Below, piece after piece: positions 60,322 through 64,000 of a DNA stretch of 64,000 nt. The position numbers were made by a program, and so were the translations under genes. Origin of the DNA: DASVUS01 sp036388675 (GTDB lineage: Bacteria; Armatimonadota; Abditibacteriia; Abditibacteriales; Abditibacteriaceae); contig DASVRI010000042.1 in assembly GCA_036388675.1 (NCBI GenBank), positions 62,001 to 126,000 of the forward strand. Direction: 5' to 3'. The notes below the pieces were generated by a model, which had not been told where the DNA came from, made no database searches, and saw nothing but the letters and a program-made list of their open reading frames with translations. Numbering within the stretch: the stretch's first letter is position 1; each line of letters begins with the position of its first letter.

Positions 60322-62844
60322 GTGAACACCGTTCCCACCACCACGCTTCACCGCAGCAACGCATCAGAATCGCCGGTCTCCACAGCGTATTCCGTCAAAG
60401 CGCACTCCATCAACTTGCAGCCATTGCGCACTACAATGCTGCGCAAAGCGATGTGCAAATCCGCCGCGACGCTGGCCTTCGGCGTTGCCGTGCTGGGCCT
60501 GGCGAGTACTCATGCGCCGGCGCAGGCACAAAACGCCGTCACAAACAATATCATCATCAACATCAACGGCAGCACCGTCGATGCCGATCCGGCGCCCATA
60601 CTGCGTAGCGGTTCTGTCCTGGTGCCGCTGCGCGGCGTTCTGGAGAACCTGGGCGCCCGCGTGCGCTACGTTGCGGAAGAAAAGCGCATCGATGTGACGC
60701 AGGGTGGACGCATCGTGGTGCTGCGCGTAGGTGAACAAACCGCCACCACAACCGAAAAGACGGTGACGCTCTCGGCGCCACCGCAGGTTTTTGAGGGCCG
60801 CGCCTTCGTGCCGCTGCGCTCTCTGGCCGAGTTGTTTGGTTACAACGTGCAATGGGTGGCGCAGTCGCGCACTGTCGCAATCTCCAACGAGGCCGGGCCG
60901 CGCAGCTTCACCGACCACCGTGTAGCCCTGCGCGAGTCGGGACCGCTGGGCGTAACTATCAATTTTCATGATGCGACCATTGCCGAAGTCGGCGCGCTGC
61001 TGGATGCCGCCAAAAGCGCCGGTGCCAGCCTGATTAAAACGCGCTTCGACTGGAACAGCCTGGAACCTCAAAAAGGCGCCGCGTTCCAGTGGCCAATTTA
61101 CGACCGCGTGGTGCGTGAAGCCCGCAATCGTGGTCTTGTCGTGGTGGGAGTACTCGGAAACTCGGCGAAGTGGGCTTCGGTCTTTTCACGTTCCAACGAT
61201 GAAAACGAATGGCGCAACGGCGCTCCTCGCGATGCCGAATTGAAGTCGTGGGAGAACTACGTGCGCCGCGTGGTGGGTCGCTACGGCAAAGATGTGCACG
61301 CCTGGCAGGTATGGGAACGACCCTCCGCCGACAAGTTTCGTGGTGGACGTGTCGCTTATCGCTCGGTGGTGCGTTTGGCTTCAACGGCGGCGCGCGGAGC
61401 CGACCCCAAGGTCATCATTTTTGCCGGTGAACCGGGCGGCGTCGATCTCGAATACATTCAAACGCTGAACGCCAACGGCATCGCCGGCATCACAGAAGGC
61501 TTGTCGCTTTATCCTCTAGCCGAATTCCAGCCCGGCGCTGCAGCGGCGCCCGAAGAGTTTTTGCGTCCTTTCAGCACACTGCGCAGCGATGCCACTTTGC
61601 GTGGCGCCGGAGCGCGCGACTTCTGGGTTGGCGGCCTGGCCTGGCCCGTGCTGGGCGACAGTGCAAGCACCGTACAAGTGCAGACGGCGGATAACAGTGG
61701 CGACACAGCCAACATCGAAGGTATCGCTTCGGGCACCGACTCCGATACGCGCGACCGCTTGCTGCGCTATTTTACGCCCGCGGCGCAGGCCGATTATCTG
61801 ATGAAAGCAAGCGCGTTGTCGCTGGCCGCGGGCGCGCCCAAGGTTTTCTGGAGCCGCCTGCGCGATGACGATGCCTACGAGCGCGTCGAGCCGATGAACC
61901 CGGAATGGGGTTCGGGGCTGTTGCGTCGCGATCTTGCACCGCGTCCGTCCTATTCGGCTTTTCAAACCTTGTCACAACAGGTGAAGGGTAAGCCCTACGC
62001 CGGTGCGTTGGTTAACGGCCCGCAAACCGTAGCGTTGCTTTTTGATAACGGCGTTGAGGGTTCGGTCGCGGTGTGGAGTACTCACGGGGCGACGCGTGTG
62101 GTGTTAAAGATGGGCGGCGAAGATCCCGCTGTGCCCGGCTCGTTGTTCATTTCTACTCGCCCCGATACGCAGGTGCTCGATTCGGCGGGCAATGTCATCG
62201 CGGGCGCGGAAGTCTCGTTCGATCTTTCGACGCGCCCGGTGTGGATTACCAACATCGGCTACGAAACGCGCAACGCCGTTAAGAACAGCGCCGCCACCGG
62301 CCCGCTGCAATTGCAGCCACAACCAGTTGAGTACTCGACAGAAAATGGCGTATCCGCGACTTTTGCTGATGTGCCGGGTGCCGAGCGCGGCTTGCTGTGG
62401 CGCAAGTTCAGCAACTTCCGCAGCGAAGCGCAGAAGATGACTAAGGTCAACGACAGCGAAAGCGGCTTGACCACCGAAATATCGCGTGACATCCTCAACC
62501 CGGCGGCAGGGCGTTTCTTCATCTTCATGGATGTCGACGACCAGTACATGTATTTCAACCGCAGCACGCCGATTCGTGTCACGGTGCGGGTGCGTCGTCC
62601 TGCGGTTGAAAGCGGCAGCCTGATCAATGCAACAGCGGGTTTCAGCATTCAATATGCGACTTCGGGCGGAACCAAGTTCACCAACTGGCAGGTTGTGGAG
62701 CAGGGCGAAGGTTGGGCCGAATACACCTTCGACATCCCCGATGCGCTGCTGGCCAATCGCGGCGGCTACGACCTGATGATCAACACTTTCGGCTCGAAGC
62801 GTAACCTGGTGTTTGGCGGCGCTTCCGTGCAGCGTGTCGGTTAA
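60322..62844 (+). CDS. Secreted stalk-domain protein with a glycosidase-like barrel
   Basis: A protein of about 840 residues. The signal peptide proper begins at an internal Met (ATG 60436, MLRKAMCKSAATLAFGVAVL). The GTG at 60322 is listed because GAAGGAAG precedes it, but ATG 60436 may be the real start. Next is a copper amine oxidase N-terminal ('stalk') domain (about residues 75-190; VLVPLRGVLENLGARVRY and FVPLRSLAELFGYNVQW). Then follows a barrel like GH-A glycosidases (about residues 200-560) and C-terminal beta domains. Where active enzymes have W-N-E-P, this one has V-W-E-R-P, so the catalytic Glu is shifted or lost. It may bind rather than cut sugars, at the cell surface. Four GAGTACTC copies lie inside. 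Confidence 0.75.
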   Translation: MNTVPTTTLHRSNASESPVSTAYSVKAHSINLQPLRTTMLRKAMCKSAATLAFGVAVLGLASTHAPAQAQNAVTNNIIININGSTVDADPAPILRSGSVLVPLRGVLENLGARVRYVAEEKRIDVTQGGRIVVLRVGEQTATTTEKTVTLSAPPQVFEGRAFVPLRSLAELFGYNVQWVAQSRTVAISNEAGPRSFTDHRVALRESGPLGVTINFHDATIAEVGALLDAAKSAGASLIKTRFDWNSLEPQKGAAFQWPIYDRVVREARNRGLVVVGVLGNSAKWASVFSRSNDENEWRNGAPRDAELKSWENYVRRVVGRYGKDVHAWQVWERPSADKFRGGRVAYRSVVRLASTAARGADPKVIIFAGEPGGVDLEYIQTLNANGIAGITEGLSLYPLAEFQPGAAAAPEEFLRPFSTLRSDATLRGAGARDFWVGGLAWPVLGDSASTVQVQTADNSGDTANIEGIASGTDSDTRDRLLRYFTPAAQADYLMKASALSLAAGAPKVFWSRLRDDDAYERVEPMNPEWGSGLLRRDLAPRPSYSAFQTLSQQVKGKPYAGALVNGPQTVALLFDNGVEGSVAVWSTHGATRVVLKMGGEDPAVPGSLFISTRPDTQVLDSAGNVIAGAEVSFDLSTRPVWITNIGYETRNAVKNSAATGPLQLQPQPVEYSTENGVSATFADVPGAERGLLWRKFSNFRSEAQKMTKVNDSESGLTTEISRDILNPAAGRFFIFMDVDDQYMYFNRSTPIRVTVRVRRPAVESGSLINATAGFSIQYATSGGTKFTNWQVVEQGEGWAEYTFDIPDALLANRGGYDLMINTFGSKRNLVFGGASVQRVG

Positions 62845-62866
62845 TAGTTGTCAGGCGCCTTACATC

Positions 62867-62906
62867 AACAGCCCGCGTTGCGATTGTTGCAACGCGGGCT
62901 GTTTTG
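62867..62906 (+). terminator. Rho-independent terminator
   Basis: Arms aacagcccgcgttgc (62867-62881) and gcaacgcgggctgtt (62889-62903) form a 15-bp stem with a 7-base loop, followed by a short T-run. It stands 23 bases after the stop of the stalk-domain gene. Confidence 0.85.
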
Positions 62907-62970
62907 TGCCGACCAACTGCAACAGAAACGTGACAGTGTGGATAACCGTTAACAAGTAGAACGCTACAGA

Positions 62971-63041
62971 GTGTCATTCCGAGCGCAGCGAGGAATCTTC
63001 CATGCAGGGAGCTATGATTCATCGCCAGCTCGCAATGACAC
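62971..63041. repeat. Dispersed palindromic repeat (GTGTCATTCCGAGC type)
   Basis: The ends gtgtcattccgagc and gctcgcaatgacac are inverted repeats with one mismatch, and GAGCGCAGCGAGGAATCTTCC lies inside. Repeats starting TGTCATTCCGAGCGxAGCGAGGAATCT are found between genes in many bacterial phyla. Confidence 0.75.
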
Positions 63042-63215
63042 GGAGTCGAACTCCCAAACGTGTGGCTTTCGATTTATGAAGTGCTACATGGTTAATCGAG
63101 CGGGTGGAAACAGCAGTAATTGCGTGGCGCGGGATTTCGCTGTGGCATAAATTGTGTATAGATGGCGCGCCGCGAACTGCCAAAAAACTCTCTATAGAAA
63201 AGCTGCTCTACGGGC

Positions 63216-63244
63216 TTTACAAAGCCTTGACGCACAAGTATAAT
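63216..63244 (+). promoter_or_regulatory. Sigma-70-type promoter for the SLH protein gene
   Basis: TTTACA (63216-63221) and a perfect TATAAT (63239-63244) are separated by 17 bases. It is the best promoter-like sequence in the window and faces the SLH gene, giving a leader of about 450 bases. Confidence 0.75.
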
Positions 63245-63699
63245 AGGGGGGAATTGAATCACCTTCTCGTGCTGTTTCTGCGCTGAATACGCTATTGCGT
63301 GCCGCCGATGTGTGCTTTTGAGCTGTTTTTAAAGGCTCCAATTGGTGTGTGCCGCAAAAGGAGGGATGTTGCACCTCGCCTGGTCGTTACGGGGCAAAAG
63401 GTGTTGGACAGCGCAACGAAAGGGATGCAATTCGGCCACATGCAGTTTTGCAGCAACACGCAGCCAGTGCAGTCTGTTTTGCATAGCGGCTGAAAGACGG
63501 GGAAGACGCCTCGACAACGAGAAGCTTCGCAATTGACGTGGTGGGACAGAGGAAACATGGAGACTCGTGTTCCCCATCCAAAAGCGGTGCTACTCAGAAA
63601 TTGAGTACTCGACTCCTGATTTCAAATGTTGTGCCGGGCGAGATTGCCAATCGCAGCCAGTCGTTACAACACGTCGTGAAATCAAGGAGATTTCAGCAC
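63245..63699 (+). other. Long 5' leader of the SLH protein gene
   Basis: About 450 bases separate the promoter from the ATG at 63700. The leader holds a GAGTACTC copy (63603-63610) and ends with the AAGGAGA ribosome-binding site (63684-63690). Small open frames are present but none looks like a gene. Long leaders that stabilise mRNA are known for S-layer genes. Confidence 0.5.
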
Positions 63700-64000
63700 A
63701 TGAAACGTAAAGCCACTTTTGGAGTTGTGCTCGCTCTTGCAGCCGCTCCGGCTATCGTCGCGCCGACACTCGTTTCTCAGGCGCAGGCACAGGACGCAGC
63801 AGCCGCCCGTGCCGAGTACCCGGATGTACCGCGTGGCCACTGGGCCTATGAAGCGCTCGACCGTTTGAGCCGCGCCGGTATCATCGAAGGCCGCCCCGGC
63901 GGCGTTTACGAGGGCAATCGCCCCATGACCCGCTACGAGTTCGCGGTCGCCATCGCCCGCTTGCTCGACCGTCTGCCGCCTGATCGTGGCGGCAACACAG
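63700..64000 (+). CDS. SLH-domain outer envelope protein, N-terminal part (runs off the window)
   Basis: The first 100 residues of an envelope protein. A signal peptide (about 1-31, MKRKATFGVVLALAAAPAIV and onwards, ending AQAQ) is followed by a single S-layer homology domain (about residues 39-92; EYPDVPRGHWAYEALDRLSR and YEGNRPMTRYEFAVAIARLL). This layout, a signal peptide followed closely by one SLH domain, is the one seen in OmpM-type porins of Deinococcus, Thermotogae, Negativicutes and Armatimonadota, which tie the outer membrane to the cell wall. The remainder is outside the window, so a porin barrel cannot be confirmed. The strong promoter and AAGGAGA site suggest an abundant protein. 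Confidence 0.87.
   Translation, partial: MKRKATFGVVLALAAAPAIVAPTLVSQAQAQDAAAARAEYPDVPRGHWAYEALDRLSRAGIIEGRPGGVYEGNRPMTRYEFAVAIARLLDRLPPDRGGNT

Noticed and set aside
63104..63286. 60-codon open frame upstream of the SLH gene
   Set aside because: It spans the -35/-10 promoter of the SLH gene and shows no protein features.

Overview
Organism. The window is a GC-rich bacterial chromosome segment, most likely from Armatimonadota or a close relative. The clues are several type II pilin-like proteins ending in the DG-H-V-K (H-X9-DG) motif, an SLH-domain envelope protein resembling OmpM porins, a 'stalk' (copper amine oxidase N-terminal) protein, large DUF6785-like membrane proteins and many secreted carbohydrate enzymes. 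The phylum is an inference; no rRNA gene is present.

Layout. 1-3.7 kb: end of fabI, a sulfotransferase, pdxT, a membrane-anchored beta-propeller and a DUF202 protein. 3.8-7.6 kb: a short tad/flp-type secretion operon (ATPase and two membrane platform proteins), closed by a strong bidirectional terminator. 7.8-11.1 kb (minus): a serine hydrolase broken by an in-frame stop, a small membrane protein and a LysM/SH3/NlpC-P60 peptidoglycan hydrolase with a clear promoter and long leader. 11.5-13.5 kb: two TIM-barrel sugar isomerases. 13.6-39.1 kb: a carbohydrate-use region with a LacI regulator and its candidate operators, pilin-like proteins, a BNR_4 (ulvan-lyase-like) propeller, two GH50-like enzymes, GH16, GH35 and GH78 enzymes, L-rhamnose mutarotase, an L-fucose/L-arabinose-type isomerase, an RbsBAC-like ABC importer and a large membrane protein. 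Together these would cut a rhamnose- and galactose-containing polysaccharide outside the cell, import the sugars and start their isomerisation. 39-44.4 kb: palindromic repeats, two decaying pilin paralogues, greA, a secreted protein and another pilin-like gene. 44.9-59.3 kb: a glycosyltransferase facing a two-gene type I fatty-acid/polyketide synthase (NMO-KS-AT-ACP-KR and KS-AT-DH-PPTase), which looks like a self-contained factory for an unusual, possibly glycosylated, lipid. 59.9-64 kb: a small secreted protein, a stalk-domain pseudo-glycosidase and the start of an SLH protein.

Most striking signal. The palindrome GAGTACTC (usually CGAGTACTCG) occurs about 52 times in 64 kb, in genes and between them, where about one copy is expected by chance. 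In three places it is the centre of a much longer palindrome of 36-48 bp, one of them inserted in frame in pdxT. It resembles the HIP1 octamer of cyanobacteria in behaviour but has a different sequence.
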